Positions 51,933-61,270 of a stretch of DNA of 64,000 nucleotides are shown here, piece after piece; positions within the stretch are counted from its first letter, which is position 1, and every line of letters begins with the position of its first letter. This DNA is from Flavobacterium yafengii (GTDB taxonomy: Bacteria; Bacteroidota; Bacteroidia; Flavobacteriales; Flavobacteriaceae), in NCBI RefSeq assembly GCF_030010375.1, contig NZ_JASCRY010000004.1, positions 186,001 to 250,000 of the forward strand, read 5' to 3'. A program made the translations under genes and the position numbers. The notes beneath the pieces are model-generated. The model was given only the letters and a program-made list of their open reading frames with translations, had not been told where the DNA came from and ran no database searches.

Positions 51933-53324
51933 TCAAGATCCTATCGCTTGATATACAAACCCAATAGCTTTTAATTCCGATGCATTTAGCAAGTTTCTCC
52001 CATCAAAAACAAAAGCAGGTTTTTGCATGGAGTCATATATTTTTTGCCAATCGTAATTTATAAATTCATCCCATTCCGTAAGCACAGCTATAGCATGTGC
52101 ATTCTGACAGGCTTCATAAGGAGAATCAAATAAACTAACACTAGTAGCATTATTTGAAGCAGCTCTGGTCTCTAAATAATTTAAATCAGCTAGGATTTTT
52201 TTATGAGATACTTTAGGATCGTAAACAGCAATTTTTGCATGTTCATTTATTAAATCATCTGCAACATAAATAGCAGCCGACTCTCTGGTATCATTAGTAT
52301 CTTTCTTAAAAGCCCAACCCAAGAATGCAATTTTTTTATCGGCAACAGTATTATAAAGCGTTTGAACTATATTGTTAGAAAAACGTCTTTTTTGGTGGTC
52401 ATTCATGATAATTACTTGTTCCCAATAATCGGCTACTTCGTTTAAACCATACGATTTTGCGATGTAAACCAAATTTAAAATATCTTTTTGAAAACAAGAA
52501 CCTCCAAATCCAACCGAAGCTTTCAAGAATTTTGATCCTATCCTACTGTCCATTCCTATGGCTTTAGCAACTTCATTTACATCTGCACCTGTTTTTTCAC
52601 ATAGCTCTGACATCGCATTTATGGATGAAATCCGTTGTGCCAAAAATGCATTGGCTGTCAGTTTAGACAACTCTGACGACCACACATTAGTCGTTAATAT
52701 TCTGTCAGCAGCTACCCAATTGGAGTACACAGCAACAAGAGCCTGAATCGCTTTCTGTCCTTCTTCAGAAGAATCCCCACCTATTAATATTCGGTCAGGA
52801 TGCAATAGATCTTGAACCGCAGTTCCTTCAGCGAGAAACTCTGGATTAGAAAGAATTTGAAACTGCACCCCATTACCGGTATTATCCAAAATGCTTTTAA
52901 TCGCTTCAGCTGTTCTAACAGGAAGCGTCGATTTTTCAACTACAATTTTATTGTCTTTGGCTACTCTGGCAATTTGTCTGGCACACAACTCAATGTATTT
53001 CAAATCAGCCGCCATACCTTTTCCTTTTCCATAAGTTTTTGTAGGCGTATTAACAGAGATAAATATAATTTGAGCTTCGTCTATTGCTTTTTCTACATTG
53101 GTAGAGAAAAACAAATTTCTCCCTCTGGCTTCGGCAACAATTTCGCTTAAACCTGGTTCATAAATTGGGATATTATCTACATTCTCATCATTCCATGCAG
53201 TAATTCGCTCTTCATTCAAGTCTACAACTGTAATTTGTATTTGGGGGCATTTTTGAGCAATAACAGCCATCGTCGGCCCTCCTACATATCCTGCGCCAAT
53301 GCAACAAATTTTTGTGATCTTCAT
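51933..53324 (-). CDS. ugd: UDP-glucose 6-dehydrogenase, eukaryote-like form
   Basis: 463 residues from [20 protein letters not shown], which matches the start of the animal-type UGDH family. Further upstream starts (ATG 53342, GTG 53360) would add residues encoded by the heptamer array. Catalytic Cys in [28 protein letters not shown] and [19 protein letters not shown] also match. It makes UDP-glucuronic acid. Its length (over 460) separates it from the shorter TviB-like enzyme. Confidence 0.94.
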   Translation of the reverse strand: MKITKICCIGAGYVGGPTMAVIAQKCPQIQITVVDLNEERITAWNDENVDNIPIYEPGLSEIVAEARGRNLFFSTNVEKAIDEAQIIFISVNTPTKTYGKGKGMAADLKYIELCARQIARVAKDNKIVVEKSTLPVRTAEAIKSILDNTGNGVQFQILSNPEFLAEGTAVQDLLHPDRILIGGDSSEEGQKAIQALVAVYSNWVAADRILTTNVWSSELSKLTANAFLAQRISSINAMSELCEKTGADVNEVAKAIGMDSRIGSKFLKASVGFGGSCFQKDILNLVYIAKSYGLNEVADYWEQVIIMNDHQKRRFSNNIVQTLYNTVADKKIAFLGWAFKKDTNDTRESAAIYVADDLINEHAKIAVYDPKVSHKKILADLNYLETRAASNNATSVSLFDSPYEACQNAHAIAVLTEWDEFINYDWQKIYDSMQKPAFVFDGRNLLNASELKAIGFVYQAIGS

Positions 53325-53342
53325 TCTTTTATTATTTTCCAT

Positions 53343-53394
53343 TATCTCCTCACTATTCACTTCTAACTACTCACTTCTAACTATTCACCATTCA
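53343..53394 (-). repeat. Heptamer array filling the gap between the TviC-like and ugd genes
   Basis: On the minus strand: TGAGAAG, TGAATGG, TGAATAG, TTAGAAG, TGAGTAG, TTAGAAG, TGAATAG, TGAGGAG, then ATAATGG. The stop of the TviC-like gene (TGA, 53394-53392) and its last two codons are made of these units, and the array ends at the first possible ATG of ugd. It is therefore the entire spacer between the two genes. Confidence 0.8.
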
Positions 53395-54381
53395 CTTCTC
53401 ACGCAAGTTTTCCCAATACCATTCCACTGCTTCTTTCAATCCTTCTTGCATCGAATATTTTGGAGCATATCCCAACAACAATTTAGCCTTCTCAATACTT
53501 GCCAAAGAATGTGGGATATCACCGGATCTGTTAGGCCCATATTCTACCTCGACAGCAGCAATTCTTTCATCGTAAACACTTAAGAATTCTTTTAAATAAT
53601 CAACTAAATCATTCAACGTATTCCGATCACCATAAGCGGTATTATAAACTGTATTTATCGCTGCAGGATTTTTTGCTAACATGGCCAACTCATTCATTTG
53701 AATTACATTATCGATGTAGGTAAAATCCCGGGAATAATTACCATCACCATTTATTTTTGGACTTTCCAATTGCATCAATTGCATTACAAATTTGGGAATG
53801 ACCGCTGCATATGCTCCGTTAGGATCTTGCTTTCGACCAAAAACATTAAAATAACGCAACCCAATGGTCTCTAAACCATAGGTTCTGCTAAATATTTCAG
53901 CATATAGTTCATTTACATATTTTGTTATTGCATAGGGTGACAGTGGCTTTCCAATGACAGCTTCAACTTTAGGCAAAGCTTCTGAATCTCCATACGTCGA
54001 AGAACTTGCCGCATAGATAAACCGTTTAACTTTTGCATCCCTTGAAGCGACTAACATGTTCAAAAAACCAGAAACATTGACATCATTAGTAGTGACAGGA
54101 TCATTTATAGATCTTGGCACAGAACCTAAAGCTGCTTGATGTAAAACATAATCTACTCCTTGCACAGCATTTTGACATTCCGCGGCATTACGGATATCGC
54201 CTTCTATCAAATGAAAATCCGGATGATTTATAAAGTCTTTTAAATTATGTCTATATCCAGTTGCAAAATTATCAAAACAAACAACCTTATAATCTTTAGA
54301 TAAAAAATATTCACAAAGATTAGAACCTATAAATCCTGCGCCACCCGTTATTAAAACGGAACTTTTTGTTTCTATTTTCAT
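53392..54381 (-). CDS. TviC/WbpP-type UDP-N-acetylglucosamine 4-epimerase
   Basis: 329 residues, extended [22 protein letters not shown], the QAALGSVPRSINDP segment and SSSTYGD with YAITKYVNELYAE (Tyr-x3-Lys), then LRYFNVFGRKQDPNGAYAAV and GDGNYSRDFTYIDNV. These match TviC/WbpP, which interconvert UDP-GlcNAc(A) and UDP-GalNAc(A). It should work with the TviB-like dehydrogenase. Its last residues Glu-Lys come from the heptamer array. Confidence 0.9.
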   Translation of the reverse strand: MKIETKSSVLITGGAGFIGSNLCEYFLSKDYKVVCFDNFATGYRHNLKDFINHPDFHLIEGDIRNAAECQNAVQGVDYVLHQAALGSVPRSINDPVTTNDVNVSGFLNMLVASRDAKVKRFIYAASSSTYGDSEALPKVEAVIGKPLSPYAITKYVNELYAEIFSRTYGLETIGLRYFNVFGRKQDPNGAYAAVIPKFVMQLMQLESPKINGDGNYSRDFTYIDNVIQMNELAMLAKNPAAINTVYNTAYGDRNTLNDLVDYLKEFLSVYDERIAAVEVEYGPNRSGDIPHSLASIEKAKLLLGYAPKYSMQEGLKEAVEWYWENLREK

Positions 54382-54405
54382 CTGTATTTATTTTAAAACA
54401 ATCAA

Positions 54406-56874
54406 TTATTTAGTTTGTTTTTTCAAAATCTTCTGCGCTATTCTTTGGTAAATACTCTTAGGTTTATTCTCTTCATAGTATCCATTTGCATACGTGCCAT
54501 AACCATACCCGTATCCATAACCATACCCGTAACCAGTACCATATTTTGCCTTATTCTCTAAACCATTTAAAACAATACTGGCATTCTTCAACTCTCCGCG
54601 TTTCACTCTGTTATTTAACAGCGTAATCATGTCTTTTTTAGTAAAATTCTGTCTTACTATATATAAGGTAACATCGCAATATTGTACTAACTCCAAAGCA
54701 TCTGATACTAACCCTACCGGCGGCGTATCCAGAATAATATAATCGTATTTTTTCTTTAGCTCTCCTATTAGTTCTCCCATTCCTTCACTCATTATCATTT
54801 CAGCAGGATTTGGCGGAATTGGTCCTGACAAAATAACGTCTAGAAAAGGAATATGGGTATGATTGATGATTTCGTCAATCGTTTTTTGTTTTATCAGATA
54901 ATTTACTACCCCAACTTCGTTCGACAAATTAAATTCCGTAGATAACTTTGGCTTTCTTAAATCCAGACCAATAACTACTGTTTTTTTCTCGCTAAGTGCA
55001 AATACCGTAGCGATGTTTATAGAACAAAATGTTTTTCCCTCACCACTGACAGAAGATGTAATCATAAGTGTCTTTGCTCCGTCTAAATTTTGTTGTTTAT
55101 AAAGGAACTGAAGCGAAGAACGAATGGCTCTAAAGGATTCAGATAAAGCCGATTTAGGTTTGTCATAAACCGCTAAATTCGTATTCTCTTTATTAACCCC
55201 TACAACACCTATTAAAGGGATTTTTGTCATTTTACTAATATCCTCTGTGTTCTGAATCGAGTTATTGATAAAGAAAACCGCAAATACAAAAACCAACGGG
55301 AAAAGTATTCCCAAAAACAAAGCTAAAATATAATTAACTGATGTTTTTGGCCCTATAAGCCCTCCGCCAACATCCTTAGCAGGATCTATAAAATGAACAT
55401 CTGATAAGTTTGCTGCTTTAACAATATCAGCTTCGCTTCTTTTTTGAAGAAAGGTGCTATAAATATTATCACTTAAATCGTATTTTCTTTTAATTTTAAT
55501 GAGCTCCTGTTGATCCTCTGGCAGTTGCTTTATAGTACTTTCAGTCTCACTTATTTTGCTGCTCACCATAGCCAAATCATACTGAAGAGAAGCTTTGGCT
55601 GTTGCTATATTTTCTAACAAAACATTTTTAACAGCCTCCATTTGATTGTCAAAATCTTTAAATATTTTATCACTTTTTACAGCATAAGCCATTTCAGATC
55701 TTTGAGTAGACAATGCTATTAACTTCGAAACATTTACTACAATATTTGGATCTTCTATTCCTGCAACTGAAGGTGCGGGAAGTTTAGCGTAGTTTACACT
55801 GTTTTTCAAGTATGATTTTAATGAATTATAATACGCCATTTTACGATTAACCTCGTCTTTTTTGACATCAAATTCTAAAATCTTATCTGAAAACTTGGCT
55901 CCGCCTTCTTCTATATCATAGATATTTTTATCTTTTCTAAATGACTTCAACTCATTTCCTGTCTCTTTCAATTGAGCTTCCATCGTAACCAATGTGCTGT
56001 CTATAAAAGCAATTGTATTGGTCGCAAACTGGTTTTTACTATCCAATTGCCTCTTGATAAGCATTTTAACAGTTGCATTCAAATATTCAACCATTCTTGC
56101 TTTATTAGTTCCTTGCATACCTAAGGTAATTATAGAACCTCCTTTATCATCTGACCTTACGTTTATCCCTTTGTATCCTGATACCGTTCCATTAAAATCG
56201 CTAAACTGTACAAAATATTCGTTTCCTTTATAGAAGCCTGGGTTTTCATTTATTTGCAACTTCCAATTTAAAAAAGGCAAAGAAACTTTTTCGCCAACTT
56301 TATATCTTTTTACAAAATCTCCTGTTGCTACTGCTGTATTACTGTATGAATTATCAGAATAGGTAATTATAGAAACATTTTGGCTCTCAAAAGGAATTCT
56401 AATTTCATACGTATCTTCACTTACAAACTTAATCCCTATTAAAGTTCCTGCTAGTTGTCCTTTTGACTTATCAATATTAACATAAAAAGGAACTGACCCA
56501 TAAGCGTCTACCAAATTATACTCCCCTTGTACTAGGTAATTAATATAATATTGTAATTTATCCACAACCAGTTCATTATGAGATCTGGACTGCAAAGTCG
56601 TTGATATAGTCTGAACTTGATCTGAAGTGCCTCCCCAATTAAAGACTAAACTAGTATTTGACGTAAAAAGAGGATTACTTTCTTCTTTTACCGAAATAAG
56701 TGTTTCCATACCGTAAATTTTTTCTTTACGAATATTCACCTGATAAGCAATCGTGAAAGTGATTAATAAACTTATCAAAAACCACTTCCAATAACTTCCG
56801 ATTTTTATTAAGAAACCCTTGAAGTCAAAGCTTACTTGGTCTTCAAAAATCGAAAAATCTTTTATATCTAACAT
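54406..56874 (-). CDS. wzc: Wzc-type polysaccharide co-polymerase and tyrosine autokinase
   Basis: 822 residues. Wzz-like N-terminal half with helices WKWFLISLLITFTIAYQV (about residue 33) and NYILALFLGILFPLVFVFAV (about 510), then a BY-kinase domain: Walker A SSVSGEGKTF (about 605), Walker A' VIGLDLRKP, Walker B YIILDTPP. A Tyr-rich tail (alternating Gly-Tyr, about residues 783-800) is the autophosphorylation site. It controls polymer length and export and is reset by the CpsB-like phosphatase at 8754. It follows the Wza-like gene by 15 bp. Confidence 0.95.
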   Translation of the reverse strand: MLDIKDFSIFEDQVSFDFKGFLIKIGSYWKWFLISLLITFTIAYQVNIRKEKIYGMETLISVKEESNPLFTSNTSLVFNWGGTSDQVQTISTTLQSRSHNELVVDKLQYYINYLVQGEYNLVDAYGSVPFYVNIDKSKGQLAGTLIGIKFVSEDTYEIRIPFESQNVSIITYSDNSYSNTAVATGDFVKRYKVGEKVSLPFLNWKLQINENPGFYKGNEYFVQFSDFNGTVSGYKGINVRSDDKGGSIITLGMQGTNKARMVEYLNATVKMLIKRQLDSKNQFATNTIAFIDSTLVTMEAQLKETGNELKSFRKDKNIYDIEEGGAKFSDKILEFDVKKDEVNRKMAYYNSLKSYLKNSVNYAKLPAPSVAGIEDPNIVVNVSKLIALSTQRSEMAYAVKSDKIFKDFDNQMEAVKNVLLENIATAKASLQYDLAMVSSKISETESTIKQLPEDQQELIKIKRKYDLSDNIYSTFLQKRSEADIVKAANLSDVHFIDPAKDVGGGLIGPKTSVNYILALFLGILFPLVFVFAVFFINNSIQNTEDISKMTKIPLIGVVGVNKENTNLAVYDKPKSALSESFRAIRSSLQFLYKQQNLDGAKTLMITSSVSGEGKTFCSINIATVFALSEKKTVVIGLDLRKPKLSTEFNLSNEVGVVNYLIKQKTIDEIINHTHIPFLDVILSGPIPPNPAEMIMSEGMGELIGELKKKYDYIILDTPPVGLVSDALELVQYCDVTLYIVRQNFTKKDMITLLNNRVKRGELKNASIVLNGLENKAKYGTGYGYGYGYGYGYGTYANGYYEENKPKSIYQRIAQKILKKQTK

Positions 56875-56889
56875 TTTTTGAGCGCTGTT

Positions 56890-57681
56890 TTAATTTTTTA
56901 ATAGTAAAAAAGTGGTTGTAGCTAAAGACAACAATGTAATGATTGTCCCCAAAGATTCTATTCCAGTTTTTCCGGTTCCCCAAGTTTTTTGCTTAAGTGG
57001 TTTTATATAAATATAATCATTTGGCTGTAAATAAAAATAAGGTGATTGCATCACATTTATATCCGTGAGATCTAAATCGTGCATTTGAACTCCAGTTGGA
57101 GTTTTCCGCATAATAGTAACCGCTTTTCTATCTCCAGTAATAGTAATATCTCCAGCATTAGCAATAGCTTCCATAATCGTTACCTGCTCTTGAAATAAAG
57201 TTTTAGTTCCTGTATTCCCAATTTCTCCATTAATAACATATCTAAAACCTGCTAGTTTCACCGTCACAAAAATATTAGCTTCCTTATTAAAATACTCTGC
57301 TAACAATTGCTTTTCAACTCTAACTCTGATTTCGTCCAGCGTGTATCCAATAACATTCAATTCCCCCAAAACCGGAATTCTTATATTTCCATGATCATCC
57401 ACTGTAAAACCGTCAAAATACAATCCTGACTCAGATTTACCTGCTGCAGCACCTTCACTGGAAGGACTAAAAATAGCGACCAATTTTGGGTCGATAGCTT
57501 TTATCGTGATACTCAAAACGTCGTTAGTTTGCAATCGGTATGGTTTTGATTCTACAGCAGCAATAATAGTTTCAGCATCTGAATTGTTCTTTTTCTGAAG
57601 GTAAATTAAATCTTGAGTTGGAATGCAAGAAGAAAATAACACACTAATAAACAACAACAAATAGAGTACGGACTTGCTCAT
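56890..57681 (-). CDS. wza: Wza-type polysaccharide export lipoprotein
   Basis: 263 residues from the ATG at 57681. A TTG 21 bp upstream overlaps the promoter box and is rejected. Lipobox LFSSC near residue 19; Poly_export domain YRLQTNDVLSITIKAIDPKL; one SLBB-like domain FRYVINGEIGNTGTKTLF; and a C-terminal membrane helix GTIITLLSLATTTFLLL as in Wza. It forms the outer membrane channel. It is the first gene of the polysaccharide locus. Confidence 0.93.
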   Translation of the reverse strand: MSKSVLYLLLFISVLFSSCIPTQDLIYLQKKNNSDAETIIAAVESKPYRLQTNDVLSITIKAIDPKLVAIFSPSSEGAAAGKSESGLYFDGFTVDDHGNIRIPVLGELNVIGYTLDEIRVRVEKQLLAEYFNKEANIFVTVKLAGFRYVINGEIGNTGTKTLFQEQVTIMEAIANAGDITITGDRKAVTIMRKTPTGVQMHDLDLTDINVMQSPYFYLQPNDYIYIKPLKQKTWGTGKTGIESLGTIITLLSLATTTFLLLKN

Positions 57682-57701
57682 TTTCAATATTTTTAACGAC
57701 A

Positions 57702-57709
57702 AATATAGC
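57702..57709 (-). promoter_or_regulatory. TATATTTG promoter box, main promoter of the polysaccharide locus
   Basis: Minus-strand TATATTTG ends 20 bp before the Wza ATG at 57681, giving a short leader. As no other gene precedes it on this strand before recR, it is the likely main promoter of the locus. The -33 element is not clear. Confidence 0.6.
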
Positions 57710-57752
57710 TTTTCATTTACTATTTAAAAAACATCACTATTCATTAAATGGA

Positions 57753-58373
57753 TTAATTATTTTTAAACGACTTTTCAAAAGGAACTCTTTGTAAAATACT
57801 CCTTCCCAAGGTGACTTCATCAGCATATTCCAGCTCATCACCTACGGAAATCCCTCTTGCAATTGTTGATATGATTATTTCACAATCAGCGATTTGTTTA
57901 TAGATATAAAAATTAGTGGTATCGCCTTCCATTGTGGAGCTTAAAGCAAAAATTATTTCGTTGACACTACCTGATTTTACTTTTTCGACTAAAGTCGTAA
58001 TATTCAACTGACTGGGACCAACCCCGTCGATAGGAGAAATTTTACCTCCAAGGACATGATAAATCCCTCTGAACTGACCCGTATTTTCAATTGCCATGAC
58101 ATCGCGAATATCCTCGACAATACAAATGATTTGGTGGTTTCTGCTCTGATTAGCACAAATTTCACACAGCACACTATCCGAAATATTATGACAGTTATTG
58201 CAATACTTAATATCCTCACGCATAGCAACCAAGGCTTGTGATAAAAAACCCGTTTGTTCTTTGGGCTGTTTTAACAAATGTAACACCAATCGCAGTGCCG
58301 TTCGTTTACCAATTCCTGGCAACTGAGACATTTCATTAACTGCTTTTTCTATAAGTTTTGAAGAAAATTCCAT
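57753..58373 (-). CDS. recR: Recombination mediator protein RecR
   Basis: 206 residues from [20 protein letters not shown], the normal RecR start; the in-frame extension to 58460 crosses the promoter and is rejected. HhH motif [17 protein letters not shown], the zinc finger [16 protein letters not shown] (about 57-72), and the Toprim block [15 protein letters not shown] with [16 protein letters not shown]. It helps load RecA at gaps. A housekeeping gene marking the border of the polysaccharide locus. Confidence 0.97.
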   Translation of the reverse strand: MEFSSKLIEKAVNEMSQLPGIGKRTALRLVLHLLKQPKEQTGFLSQALVAMREDIKYCNNCHNISDSVLCEICANQSRNHQIICIVEDIRDVMAIENTGQFRGIYHVLGGKISPIDGVGPSQLNITTLVEKVKSGSVNEIIFALSSTMEGDTTNFYIYKQIADCEIIISTIARGISVGDELEYADEVTLGRSILQRVPFEKSFKNN

Positions 58374-58378
58374 AACAG

Positions 58379-58386
58379 CAAAAGTA
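58379..58386 (-). promoter_or_regulatory. TACTTTTG promoter box of recR
   Basis: Minus-strand TACTTTTG lies 5 bases before the recR ATG, which supports the shorter start and suggests an almost leaderless mRNA. Confidence 0.55.
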
Positions 58387-58395
58387 GTTAATTTG

Positions 58396-58411
58396 TCCCG
58401 AACGTTCGGGA
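58396..58411. promoter_or_regulatory. 16-bp perfect palindrome between recR and the symporter gene
   Basis: TCCCGAACGTTCGGGA is a perfect GC-rich palindrome in an AT-rich divergent gap, about 10 bp upstream of the recR promoter box. It could be an operator for one or both genes or a dispersed repeat. Confidence 0.45.
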
Positions 58412-58472
58412 TAGATAATTTGAAAATTTGAAGATTATTTATGTAATTTGGTCCAAACAATATTCATACAAA

Positions 58473-59981
58473 ATGACTCCCAGCACCATTCTAATACTTA
58501 TAATCGTTTATTTTGGAATTTTATTTTACATATCTCATGCTGTAAGCAAAAAAGACAGCGGAAATGATGCTTTTTTTAAAGCCAATAAAAATTCCAAATG
58601 GTACTTGGTTGCTTTTGGAATGATTGGAACGGCGCTTTCTGGGGTGACTTTTATTTCAGTCCCGGGAGAAGTAGGCTCACCAAATGGAGAACAATTCAAA
58701 TATTTTCAGTTTGTCTTAGGCAATGCCATTGGTTTCGTCATTATTGCAAAAGTACTGCTGCCGCTGTATTATCGAATGAATCTGACTTCGATTTATAGTT
58801 ATATCGAACATCGATTAGGGATTTACTCTTATAAAACTGCCGCAACTATTTTCTTAATTAGCAGAACAATTGGATCTGCATTCAGATTGTATCTTGTTGT
58901 GATTGTTTTACAACGTTTTGTTTTTGACTATTATGGAATCCCATTTGCCGTTACGGTTTTAATTTCGCTGGCTTTGATATTTGCGTATACGTATCGAGGC
59001 GGATTAAAAACCATTATTATTACGGATACTTTACAAACCTTTTTCTTGGTCACTTCGGTTTTCTTGACAATTTTCTTTATTTGCAGAAGTTTAAACTTAA
59101 ATGCTTTTGAAGCTTTTGAAGAAGTGAAAAACAGCAATTATTCTAAAGTATTTTTCTTTGAAGATTTCATATCGAGTAAGTTTCATTTTGTAAAACAAAT
59201 TCTGGGTGGAATTTTTGTAACCATTGCAATGGTAGGTTTGGATCAGGATTTAATGCAGAAAAACCTGAGTTGCAAAAACATTGGCGAAGCCCAAAAAAAC
59301 ATGTTCACGTTCACCGGAATATTTGTAGGTATCAATATTTTTTTCCTCAGCGTGGGTGCTTTACTTTATATCTATGCCACTAAAAACGGAATTGAAGTTC
59401 CAACTGATTTAGTTACTGGGAAACCCAGAACCGATTTACTATTCCCTGAAATTGCCTTTAACCATTTGACACTAATTCCATCAATTATTTTCTTGTTGGG
59501 ATTAACGGCAGCTACATTTGCTACAACCGATTCAGCTTTAACCGCACTTACCACTTCATTTTGTATAGATTTTTTAGGAATGGATAAAGCAGAAAATCTA
59601 AACAAACCAAATGTAGTACGAACCAGACATTTTGTTCATATTACCTTTTCGTTTCTAATGTTTCTAGTGATTATTTTCTTTAATGCCATCAATGACAGTT
59701 CTGTGGTAGGAATGATTTTTAGGGTTGCATCCTATACGTATGGTCCGCTTTTGGGATTGTATTGTTTTGGATTGTTTGTAAAATCAAAAACAGTCAAAGA
59801 CAAATTTGTTCCGATTATATGCTTATTATCTCCGGCTGTAACTTACTTTATCAGCGAAAATTCTAAAGCATTATTTTTTGGATATGTTTTCGATAACGAA
59901 TTGATTATCGTAAACGGGCTAATCACTTTTCTTGGATTATTATTGATTAGCAAAAATGCCACATCTGGAACACGATTTTAG
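58473..59981 (+). CDS. Sodium:solute symporter family protein
   Basis: 502 residues from MTPSTILILIIVYFGILFYI; an upstream ATG at 58428 adds 15 polar residues and is less likely. About 13 membrane segments; GMIGTALSGVTFISVPGEVG and RTIGSAFRLYLVVIVLQ are typical of the SSS family, and FAYTYRGGLKTIIITDTLQT is its central signature. It imports a small solute with Na+; the substrate is unknown. Divergent from recR and converging on the CoA-binding gene. Confidence 0.92.
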   Translation: MTPSTILILIIVYFGILFYISHAVSKKDSGNDAFFKANKNSKWYLVAFGMIGTALSGVTFISVPGEVGSPNGEQFKYFQFVLGNAIGFVIIAKVLLPLYYRMNLTSIYSYIEHRLGIYSYKTAATIFLISRTIGSAFRLYLVVIVLQRFVFDYYGIPFAVTVLISLALIFAYTYRGGLKTIIITDTLQTFFLVTSVFLTIFFICRSLNLNAFEAFEEVKNSNYSKVFFFEDFISSKFHFVKQILGGIFVTIAMVGLDQDLMQKNLSCKNIGEAQKNMFTFTGIFVGINIFFLSVGALLYIYATKNGIEVPTDLVTGKPRTDLLFPEIAFNHLTLIPSIIFLLGLTAATFATTDSALTALTTSFCIDFLGMDKAENLNKPNVVRTRHFVHITFSFLMFLVIIFFNAINDSSVVGMIFRVASYTYGPLLGLYCFGLFVKSKTVKDKFVPIICLLSPAVTYFISENSKALFFGYVFDNELIIVNGLITFLGLLLISKNATSGTRF

Positions 59982-59984
59982 TTT

Positions 59985-60068
59985 TAGCCCAGATGGCAGC
60001 GGCATCCTTTTCTTGTTCCGTTTTTTAACGGAACAAGAAAAGATATAGCATACAGCTGGAAGAAGCTA
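59985..60068. terminator. Nested hairpin element between converging genes
   Basis: A 16-bp perfect stem, CTTTTCTTGTTCCGTT (60007-60022) with AACGGAACAAGAAAAG (60027-60042), has a TTTT loop. It is enclosed by outer pairs TAGC/GCTA (59985-59988, 60065-60068) and CCAG/CTGG (59989-59992, 60056-60059). It begins 4 bases after the symporter stop. I recall similar TAGCCC-GGCATCC...GATA-TAGC sequences after genes in flavobacteria. Probably a bidirectional terminator or a structured 3' element. Confidence 0.7.
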
Positions 60069-60076
60069 CAAAAAAA

Positions 60077-60445
60077 CTAATATTGATTTGTTGCCAACAT
60101 AACTAGCGTACACGCTATCTCGACTTTGATGTCATTTAATTTCAACAATTGATAGAACTCCGGATTCTCAGTTCCTGGATTGAAAATAACACGTTTTGGC
60201 TGTGCCTCAACGATATAATTATAGTAATCACGCTGACGCAAAGGATTTAGGTAAAGAGTGACCGTGTCGATATTTTTTAATGGAATAGCTTTAGTCTGGA
60301 TTTTTATTCCGGCTACTTCTCCTGCGTTTTGACCAATCGCAAGAACAGAATGCCCTTTTTCAACCAGTTTTTCAATCGCCATAAAAGAATATCTGGCTGG
60401 TTTTGTTGAAGCTCCAAGAACAAGCGTTTTTTTATTTTTTATCAT
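60077..60445 (-). CDS. CoA-binding domain protein (YccU-like)
   Basis: 122 residues, one Rossmann-type CoA-binding domain: KKTLVLGASTKPARYSFMAI, GHSVLAIGQNAGEVAGI, DTVTLYLNPLRQRDYYNYIV and VIFNPGTENPEFYQLL. Small stand-alone proteins of this family bind CoA but have no settled role. Preceded by a TACTTTTG box. Confidence 0.88.
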   Translation of the reverse strand: MIKNKKTLVLGASTKPARYSFMAIEKLVEKGHSVLAIGQNAGEVAGIKIQTKAIPLKNIDTVTLYLNPLRQRDYYNYIVEAQPKRVIFNPGTENPEFYQLLKLNDIKVEIACTLVMLATNQY

Positions 60446-60464
60446 TTTCTGTAATTATATTTTG

Positions 60465-60472
60465 CAAAAGTA
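60465..60472 (-). promoter_or_regulatory. TACTTTTG promoter box of the CoA-binding gene
   Basis: Minus-strand TACTTTTG, 19 bp before the ATG at 60445, a normal position for a TAnnTTTG element. Confidence 0.55.
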
Positions 60473-60588
60473 ATGAAAAAGGTCCATCAGTTTAGTAATT
60501 ATTAGGTTTAGTTATAAAAGTAAGAAAAAACATTACCCTAACATTAAAAAGTAAAAAAAGAGTATTTTTACAGTCTTAAAAACAAAAT

Positions 60589-61218
60589 ATGGATTTATTT
60601 ATTTATCTGTTTGTCGCACTTTTTTCGGTATTGAATCCTATTGGTACCGTTCCTATTTTTGTGGGACTTACACAAAATGACACTAAAAAAGAACGTTCCA
60701 GAATTTCTTTATGGACGGCGATAAATGTATTTATTATTCTTATCGTCTCGTTTTTTATTGGACAATATGTATTACTTTTTTTTGGAATTAGTATTGATGC
60801 TCTCCGAATAGCGGGAGGGATTATTATTGTGAGTTCAGGTTTTTCTTTACTTTCCGGAAAATTCACTAAGAAGAGAGGTATTAATAAAAAAGCAGAAACT
60901 GACGCGCAACAAAGAAATGACATCGCTTTGACTCCGCTTGCAATCCCAATGCTTGCGGGTCCTGGATCTATTTCTTTACTTATTGCATTTTATCAGGAAC
61001 ACAATACAACTATGGAGATCATTATATCTTCAATTGCTATTCTTGCCATTGCAGTAGCCATTTTCATCATTCTTAAAAGCGCTCATTATTTGGCAAAAAT
61101 ACTTGGAGCTTCTGGAATTGTTGCAATATCAAGAATTGTAGGTTTCATTGTAATTGCGATAGGAATACAATATATCGTAAGTGCAATTATCAATATTATA
61201 AAAGGAAATCTCTCCTAA
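60589..61218 (+). CDS. MarC-family integral membrane protein
   Basis: 209 residues with about six membrane segments. FVALFSVLNPIGTVPIFVGL at the N-terminus, LRIAGGIIIVSSGFSLL and the central TPLAIPMLAGPGSISLLIAF are the family signatures. The once proposed link of MarC to antibiotic resistance is not supported, so function is unknown. It converges with the CtlX-like gene at a shared terminator. Confidence 0.92.
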   Translation: MDLFIYLFVALFSVLNPIGTVPIFVGLTQNDTKKERSRISLWTAINVFIILIVSFFIGQYVLLFFGISIDALRIAGGIIIVSSGFSLLSGKFTKKRGINKKAETDAQQRNDIALTPLAIPMLAGPGSISLLIAFYQEHNTTMEIIISSIAILAIAVAIFIILKSAHYLAKILGASGIVAISRIVGFIVIAIGIQYIVSAIINIIKGNLS

Positions 61219-61229
61219 ATTAAAGCAAG

Positions 61230-61270
61230 AAAAAAGCCGGATAAGATTCAGAATCTTATCCGGTTTTTTT
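61230..61270. terminator. Bidirectional Rho-independent terminator
   Basis: CCGGATAAGATTC (61237-61249) and GAATCTTATCCGG (61251-61263) form a perfect 13-bp inverted repeat with A-run and T-run on either side. It ends both marC and the CtlX-like gene. Confidence 0.93.

Noticed and set aside
51933..53360. GTG start at 53360 for ugd
   Set aside because: The added residues are encoded by the heptamer array; the family begins at the ATG at 53324.
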